NCBI RefSeq assembly: GCF_051401765.1
Contig: NC_135073.1
Location: 1,860,001 to 1,924,000 of the forward strand
DNA from: Calliopsis andreniformis
Lineage: Eukaryota > Arthropoda > Insecta > Hymenoptera > Andrenidae
Length of the DNA stretch: 64,000 nt
Reading direction: 5' to 3'
The position numbers and the translations under genes were made by a program. The notes below the pieces were generated by a model. The model did not search any database. It worked only from the letters and a program-made list of their open reading frames with translations, and was not told the origin of the DNA. Below are positions 26,807-38,860 of the stretch, in pieces (positions within the stretch are counted from its first letter, which is position 1; every line of letters begins with the position of its first letter).

Positions 26807-26875
26807 GGAGACAGAAGGAAGAGAGAGAAGAAGGAAGGAAGGAATGAGGAGAGAAGGGAGAAAGATTCATCTTGA
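26807..26875 (+). repeat. purine (GGAA/GAGA) tract
   Basis: Almost 70 bases of A and G with only two or three pyrimidines, made of GAGA and GGAA units. Simple low-complexity sequence that can form triplex-type structures or bind GAGA-type factors. Confidence 0.8.
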
Positions 26876-26899
26876 AATTGTATCGGCATCTGTATGGCC

Positions 26900-27200
26900 A
26901 TTATCATACTGGAACTGACGTATCTCGAAATGTTCTCATTAGCCGAAATTCATGGGCGGCTTCTACGCCCAGGGGCTCAGGTTCTGGACCTTAGGGCCTT
27001 CGGACCTACATCCTCGTCCCCAGGACTGACCCGACAGTTTTTGTAAGGTTAACCCGGTAACTAACCTGGCTTAACAGTCGGGGAATGTTAATGGTATCCG
27101 ACTTATTGACGAGCCCGATCCTGCTTCGGCCAGGATCCGAACCACTCCTACTCCTCGTAATTACGTAAACTAAGTTTACGAGCTCACGTGGCATCACAAT
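26900..27200. other. GC-rich structured insert in AT-rich DNA
   Basis: Composition differs sharply from the AT-rich DNA after 27200. Nested complementary segments are present: CCCGAC/GTCGGG at about 27031-27083 enclosing AGGTTA/TAACCT, then GATCCTG (27117-27123) pairing perfectly with CAGGATC (27131-27137) around a CTTCGGC loop. The minus strand carries a 63-codon frame across the segment (27006-27197). It could be a fragment of a mobile element, for example part of a terminal repeat, but I recognise no family. Confidence 0.35.
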
Positions 27201-27605
27201 ACCTGAATATACTAGCCATCACTGTTTCGCTAAATGGAGAAGATTAATACAATGGGATTGATAATGATACACCTTTGCTACTGAATCAATTAAGTTGATA
27301 GGGGAAAGAAATTTCTTAATATCACCTTCCACAGTAGAATATAATGTACTATTTACAAAAGACAAAAAGGTATGTAGTATACTTATATATTTATGTATAG
27401 AATGCGTGTTATTTTGAATATAAACTCATCTAGAATGATGGACAGTAGAGATAAAAGACAAAGTAAAAAAGAGAAAAGCGATGAGAAGGCAAATATTATC
27501 CAAGGCAAGAAAAAGCAAACTAAGGAAAAAGTTATAGATACGTATACAGGTGTATATCACGCGTGCATATTGTACATATGTCGTATTATGATATAATACA
27601 TATTG

Positions 27606-27660
27606 TTTATTTGTTACAACAATATTATAATTCCGAAATCATAAGTTTGTAACAAATAAA
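27606..27660. repeat. perfect 14 bp inverted repeat
   Basis: TTTATTTGTTACAA (27606-27619) and TTGTAACAAATAAA (27647-27660) are exact reverse complements separated by 27 bases. A smaller palindrome lies just upstream. It may be the core of a short MITE, but outer ends are not evident. Confidence 0.75.
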
Positions 27661-28857
27661 ATAATGCAAGAACTGTTCTTTTTATGGTAATAACTCAAAA
27701 CCGACTATTTTCTTTAATTATGTAAATTAGCAAATTAGCGATGTGTAAAGTATAAGGCCTATCTAATAGCGGAGTTCCTGGTGTCGTGTAGTTCCCTACG
27801 ATTCCTAGTAAAAGCTAACAGTGAGGATCTTCCACTATCTGATTTAAAAATGAATGAACGCGCCAATGTTCCTTTACAGCACACTATGTGATCAATGTTG
27901 TAGAATGTGCAACGACAGCATTGGGATGGGGACCTTTGGCCACACGTACATACATACCTATTCAGTTATGGGCAGGCTTATACACATAACATTTTTTATA
28001 ACATTTTCGGACTAAAATAGTATTATGCAATCGGTGTAATTATTTACAAAGCGGTTCCCTTGACCAAGTTCAATGGTCTAGAAAGATATTATCAAGCACA
28101 ATTTCCTGACTAATTTTGTCCTATGCCTACGTATGGTTAGAAATAGTTACAATGATATTTTCAATACGATATAATACAGTACTTTAAATCTCGAAGTAGT
28201 TTGCAGTTACATTTAGATTAGGTTTATTATTAGATTACAGTTAGTTTGGAATTAGGTTTGCAGAAAACAGAAATGTTTTACTTATTCTAACTACGAATTA
28301 TATTAGCTTACTGTGTTGTTCTGTTGTTGATATTATTGTAATTCTTTAATTATTGTAAATCTTACAACTACATGAACGTCGACAGTTATAATATTGTAAC
28401 TCTCTAAATGAATTTTGTTGATTCGAACAGTGCACCTATAAAAGTATTTCAAGTACTTGGCGAAAAAGTAGAACTAATATTCAACTTTATGAAGCTCGCA
28501 AACATCATGCAAAGTATGTAACAAATTTTCTTTTGTCAGTAACATGAACGCATCTCGTAACCGAGATAACATTGGCACATCGTATAAATGGCATTACCTA
28601 ATTAAATTTGTTTTGTTATTAATATATAAGCGGTATATTTTTTCATTTATTAACCTTTTCAGATTATTTTAATAATTTATTTATTTTTGAGTTGATCAAT
28701 TTACTGATATAACTAAAATCAAAGATATAAGATGGTAAATTACTAGAAAATTAATCGTTCATTTATTTACCTACATCTGAACTAACAAAATCTAATTGTT
28801 ATGTTGGATACCCGATTTCGTTTACTTTCTTTGATTTCACAATTATAAACTGCGCAC

Positions 28858-29075
28858 AAATTCAAATCTTGAAGTCTTTAAAACTTCGAATTATCAAATT
28901 TTTAAATGATCAACTATTTTAGTACTCAGCTTTTCAAGTTCTTGAGTACTCAAATGTTTAAATATTTAAATCTACAAACTTTGTAATCTTTAGATCTTCA
29001 AAAATATAAAAATACAGAAATTCGAATCTTCAAGTGTTCAAGTTCAAAGAATTTTTTACTCTTTCAATCTTTAAA
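28858..29075. repeat. degenerate TTCAA/TTTAAA minisatellite
   Basis: Over about 215 bases the motifs CTTCAA, TTTAAA, CTTGA and TCTTCAA recur at irregular 8-20 base spacing, as in an old decayed tandem array. No unit is conserved well enough to state a period. Confidence 0.5.
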
Positions 29076-29200
29076 ACTTACATACAATCTCATTAAAAAT
29101 GTACAAATTCACACCTGCCAATGTTTCCCCAGTTTATGATAAGAATATTGCATTGAATGAAATGTAAAGAGATTATATCTACATATGACTCACAATCAGA

Positions 29201-29960
29201 TAAAAAAAATGAAACTACTGAGGATAAAACCATATCATTCGTTTACCTAAATATAGCAATAGACTATATAATTTTGACATATCGCCGAATTTCAGACTCT
29301 CATGCTGGAGCTTAAACACAGGGAAGCCGCGAGGAAAGAAGTCGAAGAAAAGTAAGGAGCAACAAGCAATACGCCAAGGGAGCCTAAGCAACACAGACTT
29401 CGCGTTCAGCAAATCATGCAGACCAGATTGTTGGCAGATCCTGTCAACGAGGACTTACAGTTACGCGGCCGCGGCAAGAAGAGTCGAAGGAATGCCTTTA
29501 TATGCAAATCAAAAGGCTGCTGAAGGCTGACCGCAGCCCGGCCGGAGTTTAGGGATCGATTCGCAGATATGAATGCTCCTGTGGTGCTGGATGCCGCTAC
29601 CATTACCGCTGCGACCGATGACGGATGAATTATTAATGATCATCCGAAGCCTCCGGTAGATCCATCAATGAGTGGGAAGTTAATGCACAGTGACGCCCCG
29701 GCATCGTTGCGCTACCTCCAGACCATTCGTGTTGCTTTTGAGCACAGCCACTTGCAAGCATGCCTGCACCGCTCGTGAGCACTTGATTTCCAGAAAAGAG
29801 TACAAGTTCGAGCACCACGAGCACCGCGAGTACCACAAGCAGCACGAACGACATGAACACAGCTTCGTCGAATGCCTGTTCGTCCTATTTGTGATGCTTG
29901 CAAGCTTGAAGAGTTACCACATGATCCACTGACTTCATGGTGCCCCGTTTGTGTCATTTG
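29201..29960. other. GC-rich patch with triplet-like repeats
   Basis: 29790-29855 carries CACGAGCAC/GCGAGTACC-like units that read on the minus strand as alternating V and L codons. This gives a frame with a strongly hydrophobic start at 29633-29854 that resembles a signal peptide. The repeat structure explains the hydrophobic run, so I do not call a gene. Other frames overlap it on both strands. Confidence 0.35.
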
Positions 29961-29964
29961 ACAC

Positions 29965-30267
29965 CTAGTCCTTCGCAGCCATTTTCTGTACTTGCATTGT
30001 ATTGGCAGTTCGAGAACATTCTTGAAACATTTTTTCGATCCTATCCTTCAGTAATACTTTCACAAAGGTAAAAAGAAACCGAGGTTTCAACCAATTAAAC
30101 TCTTTCTCAGAGGGAGGATCTCTGACATCAAGGTCAGTAAATAATAGATTTGGTATAGAAGGGATACAATTTATGTAATCTGTATTATGTGTAAACATCC
30201 GTGCTTTGACATCGACTGTGGTTTTTCGTCGAAACAAGATAAGTACTGAGAAGTCCCATGAAAAGCA
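29965..30267 (-). CDS. unidentified open frame, possible exon or gene fragment
   Basis: An uninterrupted frame of 100 codons between stops. The first ATG is at 30199-30201, giving 78 residues; a TTG at 30235-30237 would give 90. Unlike most frames in this AT-rich area, it uses a balanced set of residues with many charged, proline, tryptophan and cysteine codons. One stretch reads FTDLDVRDPPSEKEFNWLKP, and a basic, methionine-rich tail ends in KMAAKD. I recognise no family and see no signal peptide or membrane span. A pyrimidine-AG sequence, GGGACTTCTCAG, precedes the ATG by about 50 bases and could be a splice acceptor. It could be an exon, a decayed mobile-element or viral-type fragment, or chance. 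Confidence 0.3.
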   Translation of the reverse strand, partial: CFSWDFSVLILFRRKTTVDVKARMFTHNTDYINCIPSIPNLLFTDLDVRDPPSEKEFNWLKPRFLFTFVKVLLKDRIEKMFQECSRTANTMQVQKMAAKD

Positions 30268-30298
30268 TTAGGTGCAATGCTTTCCAGGAGACTTCTTA
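30247..30298. other. 23-pair imperfect hairpin
   Basis: TGAGAAGTC...AAAAGCATT (30247-30269) folds on AATGCTTTCC...GACTTCTTA (30276-30298) across the six-base loop AGGTGC. There are about 20 base pairs, three mismatches and one wobble. The size is close to but slightly below a typical miRNA precursor. It overlaps the upstream part of the minus-strand frame at 29965-30267. It could be a miRNA-like hairpin, a short foldback element or chance. Confidence 0.45.
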
Positions 30299-31955
30299 TG
30301 GGAGCCGAATAATATATAAGTATGTAGTCTGTTCGGCGTGTTTTTCTTCATCATCATGGCGAGGCAAAAAAGTGTTAACTAGCGGTAGCGATAGACCATA
30401 AATTACTTTCGGCACTGTTACGATGGCGTACAAATACCTATAAGAAAAGAAATAAGGCTGGAAGAAGGTCAGTTACTCTCTGATACCTAATGTACATATT
30501 TACTTGTTATGTGTCTGGTCTTCAGGGAGATAATTGAATAAAAAATTCTTCAATTCAAAGGTCCGTAAATCTTGCATATTCTGTATACCCTGTACATATA
30601 TTAAATGTCAAACTAACTACTATTTGTAATTGTAATAATGAATGCGTGTAAGCAAATTACAAATAAGTAACAATGATTTAAAATGACTGATTGTTTTAAA
30701 TATAGAATAAATAAGTATGTAGATTCATTTAGGTAAGGAGTATGTAGGTACTATAAAATGCGAATGTTTTACAACATCCATTTTAGCAGCCTCGAGTTTT
30801 ACAACACCCAAGTAACTATGAGATTAATGTTTATAATTATCATGATCATTTCCTATTATTAGAGGTTTTTTAAATGATATATTTACGATTAACTCGTACT
30901 CTTCTCATTTATCGTACGCCTTGCCATTTCGTAACCTTCAAATTATCTCCATCAGCTAAATAGATATAGAGTACAGCGTCTCGCTGGCACTCCCTCTCTC
31001 TATTCTTCATTCTCTTGTTCTCCCTTTATTTTTCATGCTTATAACACAAGTAGGTATAGAAGTAATTATGGAAAAATTAGTTACTATACAATTCTGTTAA
31101 TGACTATTTTATTTTAGGTGCAGCATCTATAATAACATGGCGATGAATTTACACCTTTCAGTGACTCGCTAACGAAAAGCTGACAATTCTTGTATCCTCA
31201 TGAATCTCGTTTAAATTTTAGTATCGGATTCAAACTCCAATAGGAGTTTTTGATACTTGCAAGACAAAACGAGAAAGCCGTCCCCATGATTCATCACGCT
31301 ATTAGTTTTTCTTCCTTTTCTGCCCTAACAGTTTGCACAAAAAAAGGAAAGTGTTCAAGAGTAACCCAGGGATATTTGTAAGCGGACGTGCTCACAAGTA
31401 ACACGAATGGTCTGGACATAACATTGCTTGCGTTAATCGCTTTGCTACCGGGAAGTGGATACGTCATTTAAGAATTCCGACGTCCACTGGGCATTTTTTC
31501 TTGCTAATTGTATTTAATAAATCACAGCCTTGTGCCGTGAATAATGTTGATATCGTGACAATTACAACATGAATAAAGATAGCTTTTTTCGCCAGCTATC
31601 TTCTGAAAGTAAATGATGATTTATAAATTTTTCAATAGATTTGACTATAAATGAATAATGAACTTTGATGTCTTATAATCTACCTGTTGTTTAAAACATA
31701 TTTGCTGAAACGGCTAATGCAACTTTAATATTCTGTTGCATTGCACAGGGTGTCTTAAGTTTTACCATATCTAATTAACTATATAAAATTAACTATATAG
31801 TATTAACTATATAAAACTTAATAACTAAAGAAACTGTAAGAAATTTAATTCTAACACACTAAGGCATATAAACTATTAAGTAGATTTCATATTATCATTA
31901 CCATTATTTTATTATGTACAATTACATCACTTATTTTGATTTTCGAATCGACAAA

Positions 31956-32005
31956 TTATACATATACATTAATACAAATACAAGTAGATTATACATATAC
32001 ATTAG
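31956..32005. repeat. two-copy 17 bp direct repeat
   Basis: ATTATACATATACATTA occurs twice with about 33 bp between starts, in a wider stretch rich in ACATATAC and GTATGTAC motifs. Simple low-complexity duplication. Confidence 0.65.
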
Positions 32006-33583
32006 GTATGCATAGGGGATGTAACAGTTTTCTGCATAAACGCAATACATATGTGCTTATACACACACCTATGGTTCGTAGATACAATACAGAAGTATGA
32101 GTCCCTCATGCAACTGTTTCTTTCCTTCCACACTTCAAACTCTGTCCTTGTCTAGCTAAACTCAATATGTACACATATATGTAGGTATGTACAATATTGA
32201 TTGAACCAAATTTGACAAACTAACGCATTTCAGATTTTTGACAATACAAATCCGCTGACGCGCATGATGTATTACTTTTAAAGGTCGGATGAGTTCAATA
32301 AAAAATTTATGCGAAGGTAGATATACATATATAATTTTTATATCTATACTATTTTCACGTTAATGAAATAACCACGTTACTGAGATAGAATATTTTTAGT
32401 AAGAATAAAAAAAGTGATTAATGGAAATTCTATTGATTATCATTGATAATAATAAGCACTAAAAATCATTTTCATTGGAACTTACAAGTCTGTTATCGTT
32501 TTTCTGCAGCTCATATTTTTATCAAAACTTCTTAATAATGCATTCGTTGATGTACAAATATAATTTTTTTCTGAAATTTTGTCATGTACTAGAGAGTTTG
32601 CATGACTCAACACAGTTTGACAGAAAAGTTTTTTTACTATCTATGCATAAGGTATGTACATACGTATCATTAATAACATCATAAATACGTATATCTATTC
32701 ATATACACATAATTAAAAACTACTTATTTTTCATTTATTCATTCAACCAATCAGTATCAATGATCAATTTAACTGAAATGTAGTTTCATACAACTTTTGA
32801 GTTTAATATTCTAATTATCGTTAGATTTATGAAACATTTATCATCATTTTTGCGGCTATTTTCTAGCTTCGAACGTGCAATTTATTAAATCTTAATAAAT
32901 TCTCGTTAATTAAGTAAACTTGGTTTCTAGTATTACTGGAGCATGAAACAATTATATCTGCACTTGAAACCCAGACTATGCATGAGATTCATAAATTTAC
33001 GCCTAACCAATTAATAACAACCTAATGTGTCGTATATCAAGCTGACAGTATAATGAAAGGAATTTTTGCATAAGATGACGCAACTCTTCGAACATAAGTT
33101 TGCTTGTGCAAATAGTAGAAACAAGTGAAGTTGTATATTGCTTACAAAGTCGTGAGAGAATGAACCATGAAGAAGTCCGCAGTAATGAGCAACAACATAC
33201 ACAAATGGGGAGTGCAATCCGAAAAGCAATCTATCGCACGCACATTAACCACAACGAGGAATAGAAAAGAGTCACTTTAGTGCAGGCCAAATAGGTATAT
33301 ACAATATGTGAGATGACTGCGAGGCGAAGCGAAAATCGCGACGAAAGCACAAAACTTGGAGCTGCCACGCAGAGCACGCGTTCCTTGCAAAATCTAGATG
33401 TCTTATTCTACTGACACGTTCGTCGAGAAACTTCGTGAAGTGCCTTGCTAACCTTGGTCTTAAAGAACAATGACTTTTTCAAGAGGCAAGTCAACGTTTA
33501 CTGTGTGTATATTATTTAAGAAAAAAGGTCTGACAGAAGATAAAGGATGATTAACAACTATATCTATTGTCATTTACAAATTA

Positions 33584-33598
33584 TTTTTTTTTTTTTTT
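33584..33598 (+). repeat. T15 homopolymer
   Basis: Fifteen consecutive T residues. As A15 on the minus strand it could be the tail of a retroposed sequence, but I see no target duplication or recognisable body next to it. Confidence 0.9.
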
Positions 33599-34170
33599 GT
33601 TATATTTGTTCGTACAATAAACGCATCAGACCTGATTGGTATCATCAACCGATTGTTAATAGAATTCATACATTTATTGTTAGTAATTGAGGCGGATCAT
33701 AACTCTGTTCTAACTGGCGTTAGAAAAAAATTGTATAGGAAAATTTTGCACTATTTAACACAATCTGTCATAATACTAAACAATTTTCTTCACACATGCA
33801 CCGATGCAGTTGCAAAGTGCAATTGTAATTTCATTTTATAAATGAAACTCTACAATTTGTTTACGTAAGTATTCGAGATATTTAATACCTACATACCGCC
33901 CTAGTTATTAAATACACTATGTAGCTGACAAAGATATTGCTAGCCTTACTGTATCATACGAAAAATTAACATAAATATCGCACTAGCAGACTTACTAGTC
34001 ACACGTGAATGATTACGAAAACGCATCGAAAAGCAAAAAAAATATTAATATGAAATACGTTGGCAATAATATACATAAAAATTAGCACTTTAAAAATATT
34101 CAATGGAATCGCTAAAAAAATAACACTTGTATCACCTTCTAATTGGTAATAGATAATTTTTTGTTTCGCA

Positions 34171-34540
34171 CATAACTACCTGTAATTAATTAAACAGAAT
34201 AGCGGAAGGCTGATTGGCGTCATAGGAGCAATAAGCAGTTGTTCAATCAACGCTACAGATCTGACACCGAATCTAGCACTCAATAATTCGGAATTTCTGA
34301 TAGCAATTCGTCCCGACCGATGCCGTGCTGTTTTATGGGGTGTGTAATAACACCGTATGGGGCTGATAAAGCCCAAAGGAAACGTAGAAACGTGCGGTAG
34401 CTCCAGACTGCCGACAAAACGGACCCATCGAATTATTGGATGAACAGCAATCATAAAATTTCCACCCCCGATAGGAAAGGGACGTTGGCGAATTTGACTG
34501 CACAATCACAGCATATGCACGGGATTCGTCCTGAATATTT
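34171..34540. other. isolated GC-richer patch
   Basis: A GC-richer island of about 350 bases in AT-rich DNA. A 109-codon minus-strand frame (34176-34505, alternative start) covers it but shows no domain. Its isolation suggests constraint, such as an enhancer, or an inserted fragment. Confidence 0.35.
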
Positions 34541-36700
34541 ACGGTAGGGTCGCTGAAATATAAACTACTCTGCTGTCAGCATTTTCCATAAGATTGGATA
34601 TGAACATTCGTAAGAATTACCATTCACAAGTTTATGAATATAACACGTCGGTTATTTCATGACTAATAATAAATTTGAATTTCCTAGCAGTGTAATATAA
34701 ATAAATTTGTACACATGCCATGAAATCTATTGATTAGTTATCCAAAGTAGGTTACAACCTCTTATCATAAATTTATGTAGTATGTAATTACCAATTATCT
34801 AAATAGTATTAAAGAAGGAAAAATAGTTCAAATTGACTGCTATGATATGAAAAATCTTGTTATGTGCTTATGTAACCACATAAAATATCCAGGGATCTTT
34901 TATGATGAAGTCAAAAAATTCCAATACCTGATATTTCAACGTTTCATTTCATTTCATGCGTCTTTATATTCTATGACCACCAATACGATGGCAAAATATT
35001 TCTCTGATTTCTCCCTCGTCGAGGTCGATCCCTTCTAGTACCCAATTTTTCTTTGTTATTTGATATTAAAAATATTTGTTTTGTGAATTTATTCCTTATA
35101 GACAATTCTCTAATAAGTATCAGTACTAATAAACTCTCATCGTTTTATTTACTCACTTTAGAATATTTATTTAGCATAATGTATTCTTGCGTTTAATATT
35201 TTCTGTTCAATGTATTTTTCAAATTTTTAATGCCTTAGAGAAGAAGGACAGTTCTGTTCAGGAGAATTTTCTTAAATAACTTATTCTGTAAAATACATAT
35301 CTACTATTTAACTTAAAAAATACAAATCTTCTAATGAATTTTTATTACCATTTGCATAATACATCTACAAACAATAATGGTCTTCTCTTGGAGGGTTAAC
35401 AATAAACTGCTCAGTTAACAGATTAATATACAACCTTCTAATGGATTCCCATTTCCTATATTCTTGAAGGTATAAACAGGTCTCTCTCATAAAAATACGG
35501 GGTTCACGCATACATCGGTCTTTCATGCCCATAATACTACCTCGCTACCCCTCCACCGAACGCGCTGAAGCACCCATTCAGTTTTTTTCAATTTCAAGAA
35601 CGTGGGTGTGTGCCACCGTCTTACGACCAGCAGAGATCGAAGATACATCCCTAATGTTTATGCAATGTCGCCGCCATGCGGAATTTTTCACGGGGAATTG
35701 CTGTACGATACGGAATCACGTGTGACGACGTACGCTGGCCAATAACGCATAACTCCGACAGATCGGATCTCTATAGAACCTCGGAATGCTAAACTTTCGC
35801 GTAGCAACTGTACGATACAGCATCAATTTCTGCAGTAAAAATTACTAAAAGACCAGGAATAAAGGACCTACAGTGCATCTTTGTTACACTAGTGCACAAT
35901 GAACTCAGATTGGCGAGAATTCTTCCTAGTACTTGGTGAGATCGATTCGACCTAGAAATTATCCGATGTATGTATTACCTATAGTTATATTTAATTCTGA
36001 GAGCCAATCATCAAAACGTGTACCGTCAGCCGATGCTGATAAAATGAAGATAAAATTAAATTTCTATTTTATGTCAATGGAAAAATGTTCACTGAGGTTT
36101 TAAGATCTTCATCGTAGAAATGGGTGCAATCCCGTCCTCGATAGTATTATTTTCAATTTGAATTAACTTGTTTCGGGGACATTGTGAAGTAACTGTAGTT
36201 CAATATTATTTTGTAATAGGATTGGATTCACTTATATCAGTAAGATATTATCAGTACCAAAATAAAAATTTTCTAACTGACATAAAATAGAAGTGGTAAA
36301 GAGTTTTCATGCAGCTGTATCACTCATTGACACGTGGACCTTGACAGGTAGTACGTATAGGGAGTAGGTGCGTATGTCATGTAATTTTATTCGAGTTCAT
36401 TTCCTAGCACTAGTCTGCTTCGTAAGGTCAACTGATCGGGAGATTTTGATTATTCTTGAGAACTCCTTTGGCATAGATTTGTTAGTTTCGTGTCACTGAT
36501 GTCAACCCAGCTAAATCGATTTCTTCTTTTCAAATACGACACAAGCCTAAAGTGATGGAAGGTTATCCATTCTGACATATCGATTAACTTTAAAAGAATA
36601 TCATTTATATCATTTGACCAATATAAGTGAAGGATTTAAAATTTACTTCTCCTTATTTAATGATAATAACCTGTGAGAAACTGTGCGATATAAATGAAGA
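34541..36700. other. AT-rich non-coding stretch
   Basis: AT-rich with one GC-richer patch at about 35500-35830. I see no gene or repeat family. Confidence 0.5.
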
Positions 36701-37990
36701 CGAGATGTTAATGTTATGCTGTAGAAAGAATCCGTCACGCAATGGATTGCATGTCACTTTAAATTTCACAACCACCCTCGTGAACAGCTATTTTTGATCC
36801 ACGTAACTCCATCCGAAACAAACGACACAAAAGAACCGAACAGAACAAAGATACAATACCTCCTTCGTTCCTTTCAGTCATCCCTAGTATTCATCGACGT
36901 GAATGTGCGATTACCGACCGATTAATAGGGCCAGCAGGTTGCCAAGGGTGGCACGTATATGATTTAAAGAGTAGGGGATATGCGCGAGGGTACAATAGCC
37001 CACGTCGATGCTCACGTTTCCTAACAGCACTTGCCCAATTTCACTCAAACAGAAGCCGATTAATTCACGGCGTCCAATTTAATCCGGACCTTCCACCTCC
37101 AGTCAATCACCCCTGCAACATCCTCTCCGTTCCATTATACATATTTTAGACTGTCAATCTCTCTTCTGGACGCATGGCGTTCAGATTAGACGCGCGAGTT
37201 CAGGCTAGATTAGCACCAGGAAACAACAATGGCAATACATAAAGGGAGTATGGATCACCCTTTTCCTTTGCAGCAACTACTCGGTTATCCCCGTAATCTT
37301 TGGACCCCGCGTTGAATCGCGATCGAAATATTGTACAATTAGAATCAAGAACAAAGATACAAAAGTTGTTCCTTATTCCTTAAAAATGTCTTGAATACAT
37401 GCTTTCCATTTGAAACTAACCAAACCTAAGTAGAATACATCTACTCTACATACGGTGAGAATGAATTAAAACCAACTGGGGATAAAACTGACTTCAAACA
37501 TAAATTATTAGAAGTGTCGATGGTAAAAGATGCACCACACAAATTAGAATACCTAAATATTGTCAATATCTGTGGAAGCCTTGGAGTACAATACCGTAAT
37601 TGCTACACGAAAGAAATTCTAGCCTGGTAGCCGCCCATGGTAAGAAGGTCTCACCCTTGTAAGGTGGAAACGCTTCGAGTCACGTGAGAACCAGAGCCAC
37701 GTGCAAGTGTATCGTGGCTATGCTCGTTAAGGGTCAGGTGGGGGTGAGTTAGCGGATTAATAACGCCTGGCACGAGCCTAATCAGCCGGTGTAGGGTTCA
37801 CGGGTGCCTGGCACATCGCGCCCCTCTCATACGACCGTCAGACCCCATAACAATATCATATTCGGCCCTCCCCTGAGTTATTAACCTCTAAGGTTACCGC
37901 AGCCACCCTCGCAGTGCCGACATAAGCCGCACTTAATTACCAGAAAAGTTTAACCACCGGCTGTTGAGCCGCTTGCACAATGAGAACGAG
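36701..37990. promoter_or_regulatory. putative cis-regulatory region with paired E-boxes
   Basis: A unique, moderately GC-rich block in an AT-rich neighbourhood, without open frames of note. CACGTG occurs at 37681-37686 and 37698-37703, one and a half helical turns apart. Nearby are CAGGTG (about 37736), GGATTA (about 37754) and CTAATC (about 37778), the last two typical of paired-type homeodomain binding. CACCCTTGTAAGGTG forms a small palindrome near 37653. The enhancer role is inferred from the site cluster and lack of coding signal. Confidence 0.35.
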
Positions 37991-38860
37991 GGGGAATCAC
38001 TTTTTCGAGAAATTTGTACCTAAAGATGGGCAATTGACCTTTTGCTTTACGATTCTCTGAGGGATTATGATACCCTAACAGCTACAAACAATGGAAATTT
38101 TTGTCCATGAAATGGTAGTTTGAGCTATTCAAAGTACATAGTGCACTGTATAATACTAATTAGGTAAATGTACACACTACTGCTCAATTACTCGAAGTAA
38201 TAACAAATATATAGTGTTTACAGTAAAAGTCTTCACAGTATAATGTAATAGACGTCTAAAAATTTATATAAAATCTTTTCAAAGTTATAATTTTTGATCA
38301 TGTATTAGTGATACCTTGGCTACTCTTAAAACCGATTTCTGTAACAGTTGGTGCAAATATTCTTAAATAAATTATTCAAACAATTGGAAATTTCAAAGAA
38401 TTTATAGGCCTCACGATAGCTGATACAGACTGTGATTGATGGAATCACTAATATCATTATGCGCGCAGGGACACGTATGAATAAGATATCACCTTCATGC
38501 TTGATTTATGAACATATAAAATGGATACACAAAACTCTATATTTTGATGCTGTTTATTTTACTTACCTATTTCCCATTCGTTATCAAAATTTGTATGAGG
38601 TAAATAGTTTTGTTAGTATAAGTTTGGTGAAGTAATCTCTGTGTTAACGCCATCGAGGGTATGTAGCCCCTTAAATAATTTAATATCAAAAGTAAAAAAA
38701 CAATTTTTAATTATACTAATTAGAAGAACTTATAATTATAAACACTAAATTTTCTTTGAAATGTATGAAGACAAAACATAAAAAAAATATAATTTTATAA
38801 AAACATTTGAAAGCTGAACTCAATACCGCTATCTAAATAATTCCCTTCATTTTAACCCCT
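37991..38860. other. AT-rich non-coding stretch
   Basis: No supported gene or repeat. One short AT-rich frame at 38432-38635 has no recognisable features. Confidence 0.5.

Larger units (their letters stand above)
27201..29200. other. AT-rich non-coding stretch
   Basis: No supported gene. It contains the inverted repeat at 27606-27660, a small palindrome GTATTAT/ATAATAC at about 27582-27598, and the degenerate TTCAA array at 28858-29075. Confidence 0.5.
30299..34170. other. long AT-rich non-coding stretch
   Basis: No supported gene across almost 4 kb. It contains AATTAACTATATA-type repeats at about 31772-31815, a two-copy ATTATACATATACATTA repeat at about 31956-32005, a spaced repeat TTTTACAACAYCCA near 30769 and 30799, and the T-run at 33584-33598. 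All open frames are short and AT-rich. Confidence 0.5.

Noticed and set aside
27115..27140. Second B-box-like sequence (GGATCCGAACC)
   Set aside because: Position 58 is not A and the T-stem does not pair. The segment is better explained by the GATCCTG/CAGGATC palindrome.
29633..29854. Minus-strand frame with signal-peptide-like hydrophobic start
   Set aside because: The V/L run is a direct read of an imperfect GTGCTC-type repeat. No cleavage context or downstream domain is convincing.
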